A stretch of DNA of 64,000 nt from Bacillota bacterium (GTDB lineage Bacteria > Bacillota > Clostridia > Peptostreptococcales > Anaerovoracaceae), in assembly GCA_017522185.1 (NCBI GenBank), contig JAFWZZ010000035.1:1-64000 (forward strand). The letters run 5' to 3'. Positions 7,397 to 16,415 of this stretch are shown here, piece by piece. Within the stretch, counting starts at the first letter, position 1. Every line of letters starts with the position of its first letter. The translations under genes and the position numbers were made by a program. The notes beneath the pieces were generated by a model that had not been told where the DNA came from, did not search any database, and was given only the letters and a program-made list of their open reading frames with translations.

Positions 7397-8950
7397 ATGT
7401 ATGTTATCGCATACGATGTGGGAACGACAGGCCTGAAGAGCTGTCTGTTCTCCATTGGAAAAGATCAGCCTATCCAGCTGATCGCAGGGGAAACGGCGGA
7501 TTACGATCTTTATGTACTGGACAACGGCGGCGTGGAACAGGATCCAAACCAGTGGTGGGAAGCCATGGGTGTAACGACAAAAAAATTGCTGGAAAAGTCA
7601 GGCGTACATAAAGAAGAGATTAAGGGAATTTCATTTTGTGCTCAGATGCAGGCGGTGATTCTCGTGGACAAAGACGGGGAACCTGTCATGAACGCCATGA
7701 GCTACATGGACAACCGTGGCAAGGAACAGATTAAGAAACTGATGCATACCGGTCCGAAAATCGCAGGGATGAACGCATACAAGCTGCTGAGATCACTGCA
7801 GATTACGGGGGCCGTTTCCGGAAGTGTCAAAGACCCGGTATACAAATACCGCTGGGTGGCAGACAATGAACCGGAGATTTTCGCAAAGACATATAAGTGG
7901 CTGGATGCAAAGGATTTCCTGGTGCTGAAAGCTACAGGTAAGTTCACCATGTCCAGAGACAGTGCATTCTCTACCCTGGTCTGTGACACCAGACCAGGCA
8001 GAGTGGGATTCAGCCCGGTAGTCTGCAAGATGATGGACGTAGATATGAAGCACCTGCCTGAAATCGTACTCAGTACCGATCAGGTAGGCGGCATCACGGA
8101 AAAGGCGGCAGAAGAACTTGGACTTATGGCAGGTACCCCGGTATTCTCCGGCGGTGGCGACGCGTCACTCATCGGTGTAGGAGCAGGTGCTACAGGCACA
8201 GGAGATACACACGTATACATGGGCACATCCGGCTGGGTATGCACCGTGGTAGACAAGCAGATGCTGGATATCGGGTCCATGATCGCATCTTTGTCCGGAG
8301 CAGATCCTGAAAAGTTTAACTGCTTCGCGGAACTGGAAACAGCCGGCAAGTGTCTGGAGTGGGCGAAGAAACAGGTAGGCATTGACGGTGCTGACGGCTA
8401 CGGCGAGATGATGGACCGGATGAAGGACATCCCGGCAGGCAGCAACGGGGTTATGTTTACCCCTTGGCTTCACGGTAACCGGAATCCATTCGAGGACGCC
8501 AACGCCAGAGGCATGTTCTTTAACCTGGGGCTGGAATCTACGGCAGAAGACATGATCCACGCAGTCATCGAAGGCGTCTGTCTCCATCTGAGATGGCAGA
8601 TGACGGCCATGACCAAACTGACACCGCCATCGGAAATCATCAGATTCGTAGGCGGCGGCGCACAGGCACCGTTGACCTGTCAAATTTTGGCCGATGTGCT
8701 GGGCAGAAAAGTGGAAACGGTGGACAGCCCGCAGAACGCAGGCTCTGTAGGTGCGGCGGCAGTCATGGCGGTAGGCCTTGGCATCTTTGATAACCTGCAG
8801 AATGCAAAAGCCAGCGTGCCGGCCACAGCCTTATACGAACCGCGCAAAGAAAACACGCACGTTTACGATAGCCTCTTTGAAATCTTCAAAGATCTGTATA
8901 AATGCAATAAAAAGAGTTTCTTCAAGCTCAATGAAAGGAGTTCCAAATGA
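7397..8950 (+). CDS. FGGY-family carbohydrate kinase
   Basis: The 517-aa protein matches the FGGY kinase family (xylulokinase, ribulokinase, glycerol kinase; 490-550 aa). The N-terminal phosphate-1 loop is YDVGTTGLKSCLF at residues 4-17, and the second actin-like domain carries GGGDASLIGVGAGA near 251 and MGTSGWV near 274. FVGGGAQAPL near 417 marks the adenosine region. These enzymes phosphorylate ketoses or polyols with ATP. Together with the aldolase it suggests a route of uptake, phosphorylation and aldol cleavage; the sugar cannot be named. The stop overlaps the symporter start by 4 bp, showing translational coupling. Confidence 0.88.
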   Translation: MYVIAYDVGTTGLKSCLFSIGKDQPIQLIAGETADYDLYVLDNGGVEQDPNQWWEAMGVTTKKLLEKSGVHKEEIKGISFCAQMQAVILVDKDGEPVMNAMSYMDNRGKEQIKKLMHTGPKIAGMNAYKLLRSLQITGAVSGSVKDPVYKYRWVADNEPEIFAKTYKWLDAKDFLVLKATGKFTMSRDSAFSTLVCDTRPGRVGFSPVVCKMMDVDMKHLPEIVLSTDQVGGITEKAAEELGLMAGTPVFSGGGDASLIGVGAGATGTGDTHVYMGTSGWVCTVVDKQMLDIGSMIASLSGADPEKFNCFAELETAGKCLEWAKKQVGIDGADGYGEMMDRMKDIPAGSNGVMFTPWLHGNRNPFEDANARGMFFNLGLESTAEDMIHAVIEGVCLHLRWQMTAMTKLTPPSEIIRFVGGGAQAPLTCQILADVLGRKVETVDSPQNAGSVGAAAVMAVGLGIFDNLQNAKASVPATALYEPRKENTHVYDSLFEIFKDLYKCNKKSFFKLNERSSK

Positions 8951-10350
8951 AACGTAAAGAAAAAGTCACAACATTGACACCGCTCCGTAAGCTGGGATAT
9001 GAGGCAGGTCTCGGTGCCGAATCCGTAGTTTACAACATGTTCTATGTATTCTTCATGTTGTTCTTGACGACAGTTGTAGGCATCAACCCTGTACTGGCAG
9101 GTACCATTTCCCTGATTTCCGTCCTGGTAGACGCCATCACCGACCCTCTGATTGGATGGGTTTGTGACAGACCGGGCGTTGATACAAAGAAATTCATGCT
9201 CATCGGTGGCGTGATGACCGGTATCCTTCTGGGTGCCAGCTTCTTCGTATTCCCTGGCGGGGAAATTGCACAGTTCATCTATTATACAGTGGTTACATCC
9301 CTGATGTGGGTTTCCTACACCAGCTTCTGTATCCCTTACTATGCATGCTGCGTGCAGTTAACTGACGACTACGATGAAATCACAAAGATCAGAGGTATTT
9401 CCCAGATGATGAATGCATTCTTCATCTACTGTGGTGCCGCACTGCCTACCGTATTCGTTGGCATGTACACCGGCCTCTTTGATGAAGGCACATGCTGGAC
9501 AGCAGCCGCATTCTCCATCGGTGCGATTTCTATCCTCTTTGGTCTGATCAACTACTTCTCCATCAAAGACATCGAGTTCATCCAGAAGCCAACCACAGAA
9601 AAGATGGACGGTCTCATTTCTACTTATGTAAATCTGATGAAACTGAAGCCAATGAAGTGGTTCATCCCATGGGTATTCTTTATCTTACTGGGTACTGCAG
9701 TAGCAACTGCTAACATAGAATACGTTATCATTTATACAGCAGGTCTGCCTGCATCCGTCATCTCCCAGACTTCCGCAACCACACTGGTATGCTTCTTAGT
9801 AGGCGCACCGTTAATGACATGGATTGCAACCAAGTGGGACAGAAAGAAAGCCGTATACATCGGCTATGTGATTTCTATCATCTGCCTCATTGTTGTGAAG
9901 TTCCTGGGCATCGACAGCTTACTGGATATCTTCCTGCTGCAGGGCGTAACCGGTATTGCGACTGTTGCTTTCTGGGTATTCTTCTATGACTTCTCCTATG
10001 ACCTGATTGAACTGGACGAATACAAGAACCGCAAGAACAGAGCAGGTGCTATCACTTCCTTCCCTCAGCTGGTACAGAAGCTTGGTAATGCCGTTGGTCT
10101 GCAGCTGATTGGTATCATGCTGGCAGCTGTCGGTTTTGATGCAGCGAAAGAAGTACAGAGCGCACAGACTCTGGTTGGTATCGAAAACATCGCAACATTC
10201 TTCGTAGCAGGCTGTATGCTGGTTTCCCTGATCTGCATCATCAAGTATCCTATTACAAAGGAACTGTATGAAAAGCTGCAGAAGGCTAACGAAAAGAGAA
10301 GAGCCGGCGACACAGACTACAGTGATCCTGACGTAGATGCTATTTTATAG
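8947..10350 (+). CDS. GPH-type MFS sugar:cation symporter
   Basis: The 467-aa polytopic protein has about 12 membrane segments and the signature of the glycoside-pentoside-hexuronide:cation symporter branch of the major facilitator superfamily: GAESVVYNMFYVFFMLF in helix 1, DAITDPLIGWVCDRPG after helix 2 (the conserved D-x3-D-P-x-x-G cation site) and YDFSYDLIELDEYKNRKNRA in the central to late part. These transporters import glycosides, pentoses or uronides with Na+ or H+. It is coupled by a 4-bp overlap to the kinase and is the uptake step of the operon. Confidence 0.87.
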   Translation: MKRKEKVTTLTPLRKLGYEAGLGAESVVYNMFYVFFMLFLTTVVGINPVLAGTISLISVLVDAITDPLIGWVCDRPGVDTKKFMLIGGVMTGILLGASFFVFPGGEIAQFIYYTVVTSLMWVSYTSFCIPYYACCVQLTDDYDEITKIRGISQMMNAFFIYCGAALPTVFVGMYTGLFDEGTCWTAAAFSIGAISILFGLINYFSIKDIEFIQKPTTEKMDGLISTYVNLMKLKPMKWFIPWVFFILLGTAVATANIEYVIIYTAGLPASVISQTSATTLVCFLVGAPLMTWIATKWDRKKAVYIGYVISIICLIVVKFLGIDSLLDIFLLQGVTGIATVAFWVFFYDFSYDLIELDEYKNRKNRAGAITSFPQLVQKLGNAVGLQLIGIMLAAVGFDAAKEVQSAQTLVGIENIATFFVAGCMLVSLICIIKYPITKELYEKLQKANEKRRAGDTDYSDPDVDAIL

Positions 10351-10380
10351 TGAACACCGGTAGAAAGAAGGCGAATTTAA

Positions 10381-11814
10381 ATGGCAAAATTACTGAACGA
10401 ATATGATTACGCTTCGATTCATGCGGCTGCAGGGGATCTGATCAAAAACAGAAAGACTCTGAAAAAATCTGCCATTGACAGATACATGAACTACTTTGAA
10501 ACCAAGTGCCAAGGTTCCAAAGCCGAAGCAGAACTTGCAAAGAAGGTAATTCCTGGCGGTATCCAGCACAACCTGGCTAACAACCATCCTTGGCAGCTGG
10601 CTATTGCAAAGGCAGACGGCCCTTATCTCTATGACATCGACGGCAACAAATACATCGACTTCCTGTGTGCAGGTGGTCCTACTATCCTGGGCAACAACTA
10701 TCCTGCTGTGCAGGAAGCAGCCATCAAGCACCTGTCTGAACAGGGTCCTGTAAGTGGCTTGTACAATATGTACGAAAGAGAGCTGGCAGAAATCGTTTGT
10801 AAGCACTTCCCGAGCGTGGAAATGTATCGTTCCCTGGCTTCCGGTACAGAAGCTGATATCATCGCAATCAGACTGGCAAGAGCCTATACAGGAAAGAAAC
10901 ATATCATCAGATTCCAGGGTGGCTATCACGGCTGGTCCGATCAGCTGGTATACAACGATAACGGCAAGAGAAATACCATGAAGAATGGTATTCCAACTGA
11001 CTGTTTCCAAAATACACACGCCGTTCCAATCAACGACATCGAAGCACTGGAAGCAGAAATCCTGAAGCATCAGGACGACGGCGGCGTTGCAGCGTTCATC
11101 ATGGAAGCGGTAGGTCAGGACAGCGGTGCGGTTCCTACCACAAAGGAATATCACAAGGCAGCAAGAGCCCTTTGCGATAAGTATGATATGCTACTGATCT
11201 ACGACGAAGTTGTAACCGCATTCCGTCTGGGCATGGGCGGTGCACAGGCTATCTTCGGTACAAAGCCTGACATCACCGTATTCGGTAAGATCATCGGCGG
11301 CGGTTTCGGTAACGCAGGCGGCGTTGGCGGCAGACGTGAAATCATGGAACTGCTGGCAGCAGGTATCTCCGCTGAAAGTGAAAACAAGGTAAAGGTAGGC
11401 GGCACCATGACTGCAAATCCTTTATCCACCCTTGCTGGCGTTACTGTTCTGAGAGAACTGGAATCCAAGAATATCCACGAAGAACTGGATAAGGTATCCA
11501 GATACTTCATGAAGGGTCTGGAAGACATTACAGAACGTTACGACGTGCCTGCACTGTTATTCCACCACTCTTCCATCCTCCACGTGGATGTCAGCGGCCT
11601 GCAGCATATACAGTATTTCGTGGATGAAAAGGATCCGGAATACTGGAACCACATGCTGGCTGCATACAAGAACTACATCGAATTCTCCATGGGTCTGGCA
11701 GCAGAAGGCCTGATCATCGCCAACGGCGGCAAGACCTACTTCCCATACGGTAGCATCGGTATCGTAGACGACGCGCTGCACGTATACGAAAAGGTATTCA
11801 GAGAGTACGAATAA
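10381..11814 (+). CDS. Class III PLP aminotransferase (GSA-aminomutase-like)
   Basis: This 477-aa protein is a fold-type I class III aminotransferase. Visible motifs are the phosphate-cup SLASGTEADIIAIRLAR near 158, GYHGWSDQ near 181, the cofactor Asp in LIYDEVVTAFRLG near 275 and the PLP lysine in FGKIIGGGFG near 303. The family includes glutamate-1-semialdehyde aminomutase and aminotransferases acting on amino-ketones. There is an N-terminal extension of about 45 residues. No other tetrapyrrole gene is near, and it ends a sugar operon, so a catabolic role on an amino-sugar or amino-polyol intermediate is more likely than haem synthesis (inference). Confidence 0.83.
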   Translation: MAKLLNEYDYASIHAAAGDLIKNRKTLKKSAIDRYMNYFETKCQGSKAEAELAKKVIPGGIQHNLANNHPWQLAIAKADGPYLYDIDGNKYIDFLCAGGPTILGNNYPAVQEAAIKHLSEQGPVSGLYNMYERELAEIVCKHFPSVEMYRSLASGTEADIIAIRLARAYTGKKHIIRFQGGYHGWSDQLVYNDNGKRNTMKNGIPTDCFQNTHAVPINDIEALEAEILKHQDDGGVAAFIMEAVGQDSGAVPTTKEYHKAARALCDKYDMLLIYDEVVTAFRLGMGGAQAIFGTKPDITVFGKIIGGGFGNAGGVGGRREIMELLAAGISAESENKVKVGGTMTANPLSTLAGVTVLRELESKNIHEELDKVSRYFMKGLEDITERYDVPALLFHHSSILHVDVSGLQHIQYFVDEKDPEYWNHMLAAYKNYIEFSMGLAAEGLIIANGGKTYFPYGSIGIVDDALHVYEKVFREYE

Positions 11815-11833
11815 AATACAGAACTACCACTGG

Positions 11834-11876
11834 AAAAGCAGCTACCAGCATATTTTGCGGGCAGCTGCTTTTGTTC
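11834..11876 (+). terminator. Terminator at end of the TetR-aldolase-kinase operon
   Basis: AAAAGCAGCT (11834-11843) pairs with AGCTGCTTTT (11863-11872), followed by GTTCT. Confidence 0.75.
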
Positions 11877-11979
11877 TAGAAAAATATGAACTGACAGCAA
11901 TATGAAAAAAGGTATTTTCTGGTATATGGAAATGATTTATAATGAAATAAAACATGGAAAGAGAATGGGAGAAAATGAT

Positions 11980-12846
11980 ATGTGGATTATTATGGCAATA
12001 TTATCAGCCTTTTTTGCAGGTCTGACAACTATACTGGCTAAATGCGGGATTAAACATACGGATCCAGACATTGCAACTGCCGTAAGAACGATAGTCGTGT
12101 TGGCATTTTCCTGGCTGATGGTATTGATTGTAGGATCTGCGGATACTATTACGGAGCTTGAAACAAAATCAATATTATTTTTAATACTTTCCGGAGCAGC
12201 TACAGGATTATCCTGGATTTGTTACTTCAAAGCGTTATCTATGGCAGATGTGAATAAAGTTGTGCCGGTAGATAAGTCCAGTACAATCCTGACCGTTTTG
12301 CTGGCGATTATCCTCTTTGGTGAAACCCATAATCTTCAAATCAAGTTAATCGGAACAGTGATGATCGCTATCGGCGTATTTATGATGATTGAAAAGAAAG
12401 ATGTGACGGTTCGGGAGAATAAAAGGGGATGGCTGATTTATGCAGGTCTATCGGCAGGTTTTGCAGCTTTGACTTCCATTCTGGCAAAAGTTGGAATCAC
12501 CGGCGTAGAATCGAATCTGGGAACCGCGATTCGTACAGGTGTCGTATTGATTCTGGCATGGGCTATTGTTTTCGGAAAAGGGAAACACAAACAGCTTGAC
12601 AGCATCAGCAGAAAAGAACTGCTCTTCATTTGTTTGTCCGGAATTGCAACGGGAGCGTCATGGCTTTGCTATTATTATGCAATTCAGAATGGTGTTGTCA
12701 GTGTAGTCGTGCCGATTGATAAGATGAGTATTCTAATCACCGTTGCCTTCTCTGCAGTTTTCCTTAAGGAAAAACTGACAAAAAAGTCTGCGGTTGGTCT
12801 CGGCCTAATGTCAGCAGGAACGCTGGCGATGACCATATTTGTATAG
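11980..12846 (+). CDS. EamA-family (DMT) transporter
   Basis: The start is placed at ATG 11980, preceded by GGGAGA 7-8 bases upstream; an in-frame ATG at 11902 lies before a likely -10 TATAAT at 11938-11943 and would add a non-hydrophobic extension. The resulting 288-aa protein has ten membrane segments as two EamA repeats: residues 1-135 start with MWIIMAILSAFFAGLTTILA and the second with WLIYAGLSAGFAALTSILAK. Both halves contain the CxWxCYxxA-like end (LSWICYFKAL, ASWLCYYYAI). These drug/metabolite transporters export amino acids or metabolites; the substrate is unknown. A terminator lies upstream, so it is transcribed separately from the sugar operon. Confidence 0.85.
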   Translation: MWIIMAILSAFFAGLTTILAKCGIKHTDPDIATAVRTIVVLAFSWLMVLIVGSADTITELETKSILFLILSGAATGLSWICYFKALSMADVNKVVPVDKSSTILTVLLAIILFGETHNLQIKLIGTVMIAIGVFMMIEKKDVTVRENKRGWLIYAGLSAGFAALTSILAKVGITGVESNLGTAIRTGVVLILAWAIVFGKGKHKQLDSISRKELLFICLSGIATGASWLCYYYAIQNGVVSVVVPIDKMSILITVAFSAVFLKEKLTKKSAVGLGLMSAGTLAMTIFV

Positions 12847-12910
12847 CTGAAAATTGGAGAATAAGCATAATTCCTGTACGGGAGTGAATCAAACGTTTAG
12901 GAGATAAAAG

Positions 12911-14092
12911 ATGACAAAGATGAAACCTTGCCCATTGCAGAAGCGCTGCGGCGGCTGCCAGTATCAGGGCATACCATATGAAGAACAACTGAAGAAGAAA
13001 GAAGCCTGGGTTCGCGGACTCATGGGAAAATACTGCAAGGTCCACCCAATCGCCGGTATGGATGAGCCTTATCATTATAGAAACAAGGTCCACGCGGCTT
13101 TCCGTACGGACAAGAAGGGGAATATCATTTCCGGTGTCTATGAAGAGGGAACACACAGACTGGTTCCTGTGGAGACCTGCATAATCGAGGACCAGCTGGC
13201 CGACGAAATCATCGGCACCATCCGAAAACTGGCGAAATCTTTCAAGATGCAGACGTATAACGAGGATACAGGTTACGGCCTTCTCCGCCATGTGCTGGTG
13301 AAGCGGGGCTTTGCTACCGGCCAGGTAATGGTTGTAATCGTCACCGGTTCGCCGGTCTTTCCGTCTAGAAATAACTTTGTCAAGGCATTGGTGAAAGCCC
13401 ATCCGGAAATCACCACTATCATTCACAATATCAACGACAAAAGAACCAGCATGGTTTTAGGCGATCGTGAAAAGGTTATGTACGGCAAAGGCTACATCGA
13501 GGATATTCTCTGTGGCAAGAAATTCCGCATTTCAGCCAAGTCCTTCTATCAGATTAATCCGGTCCAGACCGAAGTTCTCTATGGGAAGGCCATTGAAGCG
13601 GCAGGTTTCACCGGCAAAGAATACGTTATCGACGCCTACTGTGGCATTGGCACCATCGGTATGATTGCCAGCGACCACGTAGACGCTGTCATCGGCGTGG
13701 AACTGAACAAAGACGCTGTCCGCGATGCCATCGGCAATGCTAAGGGCAACAAAGTCAGCAACATCCGTTTCGTAGCCGGTGACGCAGGACAGTTCATGGT
13801 TGGCATGGCCGCCGAGGCCAAGCGAGATAAATCCATCCGTCTGCCGGACGTTGTCCTCATGGATCCACCCCGTGCGGGCAGCGACAAAGCCTTCTTAAGC
13901 TCCATGGTGAAAATGGGACCGGAAAAGGTCGTATACGTGTCCTGCAATCCGGAGACCCTGGCTCGCGACGTGGACTGGCTGGAAAAGAACGGCTACAAGG
14001 CCCAGGGCGTATGGCCGGTAGATATGTTTCCGCACACGGGGCACTGCGAGGCAGTGACACTTTTGACGAAGACCCGGGGCAAACAGAAATAA
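12911..14092 (+). CDS. rlmD: RlmD/TrmA-family RNA uracil-C5 methyltransferase
   Basis: This 393-aa enzyme methylates uracil C5 in RNA using SAM. The N-terminal iron-sulfur cysteines are C7, C13 and C16 (CPLQKRCGGCQYQG) with a fourth in VETCIIED near 93. The SAM domain shows VIDAYCGIGTIG, and the catalytic region shows LMDPPRAG followed by YVSCNPETLARD with the nucleophilic cysteine near residue 345. The N-terminal TRAM domain of E. coli RlmD is absent, as in several short Bacillota members, so the target (23S U747 or U1939, or a tRNA) is not fixed. RBS TTTAGGAGAT precedes the start. Confidence 0.88.
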   Translation: MTKMKPCPLQKRCGGCQYQGIPYEEQLKKKEAWVRGLMGKYCKVHPIAGMDEPYHYRNKVHAAFRTDKKGNIISGVYEEGTHRLVPVETCIIEDQLADEIIGTIRKLAKSFKMQTYNEDTGYGLLRHVLVKRGFATGQVMVVIVTGSPVFPSRNNFVKALVKAHPEITTIIHNINDKRTSMVLGDREKVMYGKGYIEDILCGKKFRISAKSFYQINPVQTEVLYGKAIEAAGFTGKEYVIDAYCGIGTIGMIASDHVDAVIGVELNKDAVRDAIGNAKGNKVSNIRFVAGDAGQFMVGMAAEAKRDKSIRLPDVVLMDPPRAGSDKAFLSSMVKMGPEKVVYVSCNPETLARDVDWLEKNGYKAQGVWPVDMFPHTGHCEAVTLLTKTRGKQK

Positions 14093-14105
14093 AGGGAGAA
14101 AACTT

Positions 14106-15143
14106 ATGGGATTACCAGAAAACAGCAAAATACATTTAACAAGAAAATATAAATGTGGTCCGTCCAATCAAATTACAGATGTGGAAGGCGTTAGCATTGG
14201 TCATGTGACCATTGATCATCCGGATCAGGATGTGCATACAGGTGTGACCGCTATCCTGCCGCACCAGGGCAGCCTGTTTCAGGAAAAGGTCATGGCGGGA
14301 GTTTCTGTCATCAACGGTTTCGGCAAGAGTGCCGGTCTGGTGCAGGTAGAAGAACTGGGTACCATTGAGTCACCTGTTATCATGACCAATACCCTTAGCG
14401 TAGGAACTGCGCTGACAGCCAGCGTGAAATATATGCTCGCCCGCAACGAAGACATCGGTGTAAAAACTGGGACGGTCAACTGCCTGGTAACAGAGTGCAA
14501 TGACGGCAGCCTCAGCGATATCCGTGGCCTTTCTGTTACAGAGCAGGACGTTTTGGATGCCCTTGCAAATGCAGAGCTTGCAGGTCAGAAAAAAGCAGGT
14601 TTTGTGGAGGGTGCTGTAGGTGCAGGCCGCGGTATGAAATGTATGGGACTAAAAGGCGGCATCGGATCTGCTTCCAGAATCGTTCCATGCGATGGACAGG
14701 ACTACACGCTGGGCGCACTGGTATTGTCTAACTTTGGTGTCAAAGGCAACCTGCGTATTGACGGCGCATTGGTCGGCATGGGTCAGGCATATGCAGAAGA
14801 AAAAGGTTCCGTCATCATCATCCTGGCAACGGATATTCCGCTGAGCGAGCGGCAGCTGAAGCGTGTAGCGAAACGCGCAACAGTTGGACTTGCCCGTGTA
14901 GGCTCTTATCTTGGTAATGGCAGCGGCGACATTGCTATTGCCTTTTCGACTGCAAACAAAGTTCCCCACTATAACGAAAGTGACATCCTTGACATGAAGA
15001 TGTTTGCTGATGCTGCCATGGACAAAGTTTTCGAAGCGACCGCCGAGGCGGTAGAAGAAGCTGTCATTAGCTCTCTGTGGCACGCAGAAGGCATGACTGG
15101 TATTCGCGGAAAAAAGGTCAAAGGACTACAGGAGATTCTGTAA
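14106..15143 (+). CDS. P1-family (DmpA/S58) aminopeptidase
   Basis: The 345-aa protein matches the self-cleaving N-terminal nucleophile hydrolases of the DmpA family. Family signatures are ITDVEGVSIGHVTI at the N-terminus, GLVQVEELGTIESPVIMTN near 80, LGALVLSNFG near 203 and GSVIIILATDIPL, whose serine at about 235 is the expected autocleavage site and nucleophile. NGSGDIAIAFST near 270 is also conserved. Members release N-terminal residues from peptides, amides or beta-peptides. RBS AGGGAG precedes ATG and the gap to rlmD is only 13 bp, so the two are co-transcribed although functionally unrelated. Confidence 0.88.
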   Translation: MGLPENSKIHLTRKYKCGPSNQITDVEGVSIGHVTIDHPDQDVHTGVTAILPHQGSLFQEKVMAGVSVINGFGKSAGLVQVEELGTIESPVIMTNTLSVGTALTASVKYMLARNEDIGVKTGTVNCLVTECNDGSLSDIRGLSVTEQDVLDALANAELAGQKKAGFVEGAVGAGRGMKCMGLKGGIGSASRIVPCDGQDYTLGALVLSNFGVKGNLRIDGALVGMGQAYAEEKGSVIIILATDIPLSERQLKRVAKRATVGLARVGSYLGNGSGDIAIAFSTANKVPHYNESDILDMKMFADAAMDKVFEATAEAVEEAVISSLWHAEGMTGIRGKKVKGLQEIL

Positions 15144-15172
15144 TAGTCACTTTTCGATGAGAGTGGTATAAT
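15144..15172 (+). promoter_or_regulatory. Promoter upstream of hypothetical gene
   Basis: TAGTCA at 15144-15149 and TATAAT at 15167-15172 are 17 bp apart; TGG before the -10 makes it an extended -10. Confidence 0.55.
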
Positions 15173-15207
15173 AGTGACAAATAAAAGTGTAACGAGGAGC
15201 TAAGGAT

Positions 15208-15606
15208 ATGATGCCAACATATGACAAAATCTTCAAAAGCGAAGAATACAAAGAGAAAAAGTACCAGTTAGCCAGCGGCTATATTTCTACGACGACGGTC
15301 TTCTTTGAAGCGGAAAACATCGGTGTAACCATCGAAGCAAAGGGCGGCGTCGCCTTCTTTGATGGCGAAGGCACGGAGCTGGCGGCTGTGAAGATGCCTG
15401 TCCAGTCCGGCGGCAGAGAAGTCTATGAGGACGTGGTTTGTAGTGTATCTGACGGCAGCCTCGTTCTGAGATTTCCGATTGTAAAATGGATCGATAACTA
15501 CCCACACTGTGACGGCGAGCACGACCGCTGGGACTCCGAAATCATCGGCTGGCATACGCTTACATTTGATCCGGCAACAAAGGTGGCAGCCATTGCCACA
15601 GAATAA
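15208..15606 (+). CDS. Hypothetical protein, 132 aa
   Basis: I do not recognise this protein. It is acidic, has no signal peptide or membrane segment, and alternates short hydrophobic strands with charged turns (ENIGVTIEAKGGVAFFDGEG), which suggests a small beta-rich cytosolic domain. DNYPHCDGEHDRWDSE contains two histidines, a cysteine and several acids that could bind metal. RBS ACGAGGAGC precedes the ATG at 15208; ATG 15211 is an equal alternative. The downstream lit-like gene starts 22 bp after its stop, so the two form an operon. Confidence 0.7.
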   Translation: MMPTYDKIFKSEEYKEKKYQLASGYISTTTVFFEAENIGVTIEAKGGVAFFDGEGTELAAVKMPVQSGGREVYEDVVCSVSDGSLVLRFPIVKWIDNYPHCDGEHDRWDSEIIGWHTLTFDPATKVAAIATE

Positions 15607-15628
15607 CGAAAAGCCGAGGTGGGGACCT

Positions 15629-16312
15629 TTGGGAAAGACAACCACAGACAACAAAAAAGAAAGCAGACTGCTGGCCATCGTCATGGCGGTTCTGACAGCG
15701 ATGGGCATCCTCAGTGGTGCTATTGCCGCGCCCATCCTTTGCCGGCAGTTTTACTATGCCCACATCACGCCGCTCCAGATGCGGCTGCGGGTCGGCCTGC
15801 CGGAGGAACAGGTGCGGGAAACCTATGACGAGGTCATGGACTATTGTCTGGGCATGACGGAGGATTTCCGTCTGACCTATCTGACATGGTCGTCGGAAGG
15901 GGCCTCGCATTTCACCGATGTGCAGAAACTGTTTCTGCTGGATCTCCGGGTTTTGACAGTGTCACTGCTTCTGCTCATACTGGTCTGGCTTGTTGCACGA
16001 TACAAACACACCTGGCCGGCTGCTATCAAAGGACACGGCCCCGGTTTTTGGGCGGCTACTGGTCTGGGCACAGCGTTTGCAGTTTTAGGGGGACTGGCGG
16101 CGCTGGATTTTGACAGGGCATTCACGTTGTTCCACACCGTATTCTTTCCGGGAAAGGACAACTGGATCTTTGATGACGATATTGATCCGGTCATCGACAT
16201 GCTGCCGGAGGTGTTTTTCCGGAACTGCGCATTGCTGGTGTTCGCGCTGATTATCGGAGCCTGCGGGGCACTCCTTCTAAAGGATTGGATACAAAAGAAA
16301 CGAAGACAATAG
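15629..16312 (+). CDS. lit: Lit-like lipoprotein intramolecular transacylase (DUF1461)
   Basis: The likely start is TTG 15629, preceded by GAGGTGGGG; upstream in-frame codons overlap the previous gene. The 227-aa protein has four membrane segments and the DUF1461/TIGR01906 layout. The long extracytoplasmic loop ends with SHFTDVQKLF near residue 92, and the second conserved histidine is in FHTVFFPGKDNWIFDDDIDP near 170. In Enterococcus and Bacillus, Lit moves an acyl chain within diacylglyceryl lipoproteins to give the lyso form, which lowers TLR2 recognition and copper sensitivity. Assignment rests on these two histidine motifs and topology. Two lipoproteins in this window (52663, 57906) are possible substrates. 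Confidence 0.72.
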   Translation: MGKTTTDNKKESRLLAIVMAVLTAMGILSGAIAAPILCRQFYYAHITPLQMRLRVGLPEEQVRETYDEVMDYCLGMTEDFRLTYLTWSSEGASHFTDVQKLFLLDLRVLTVSLLLLILVWLVARYKHTWPAAIKGHGPGFWAATGLGTAFAVLGGLAALDFDRAFTLFHTVFFPGKDNWIFDDDIDPVIDMLPEVFFRNCALLVFALIIGACGALLLKDWIQKKRRQ

Positions 16313-16317
16313 ATCAT

Positions 16318-16348
16318 ACCGGCGGACTTGGAAAATCCGCCGGTTTTT
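16318..16348 (+). terminator. Intrinsic terminator after lit
   Basis: ACCGGCGGA (16318-16326) pairs with TCCGCCGGT (16336-16344), then TTTT. Confidence 0.85.
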
Positions 16349-16349
16349 C

Positions 16350-16378
16350 TTGTGTATCGACCGATAATCCCGTATAAT
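16350..16378 (+). promoter_or_regulatory. Promoter of the DUF606 transporter gene
   Basis: TTGTGT (16350-16355), 17-bp spacer, TATAAT (16373-16378), about 37 bp before the start codon. Confidence 0.65.
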
Positions 16379-16415
16379 GTAATGTGGATTATTACGACGA
16401 AAAGGAAAAGACAAT

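Noticed and set aside
10381..11814. hemL for tetrapyrrole synthesis
   Set aside because: The protein has an N-terminal extension, no other hem gene is near, and the sugar operon context fits a catabolic role better.
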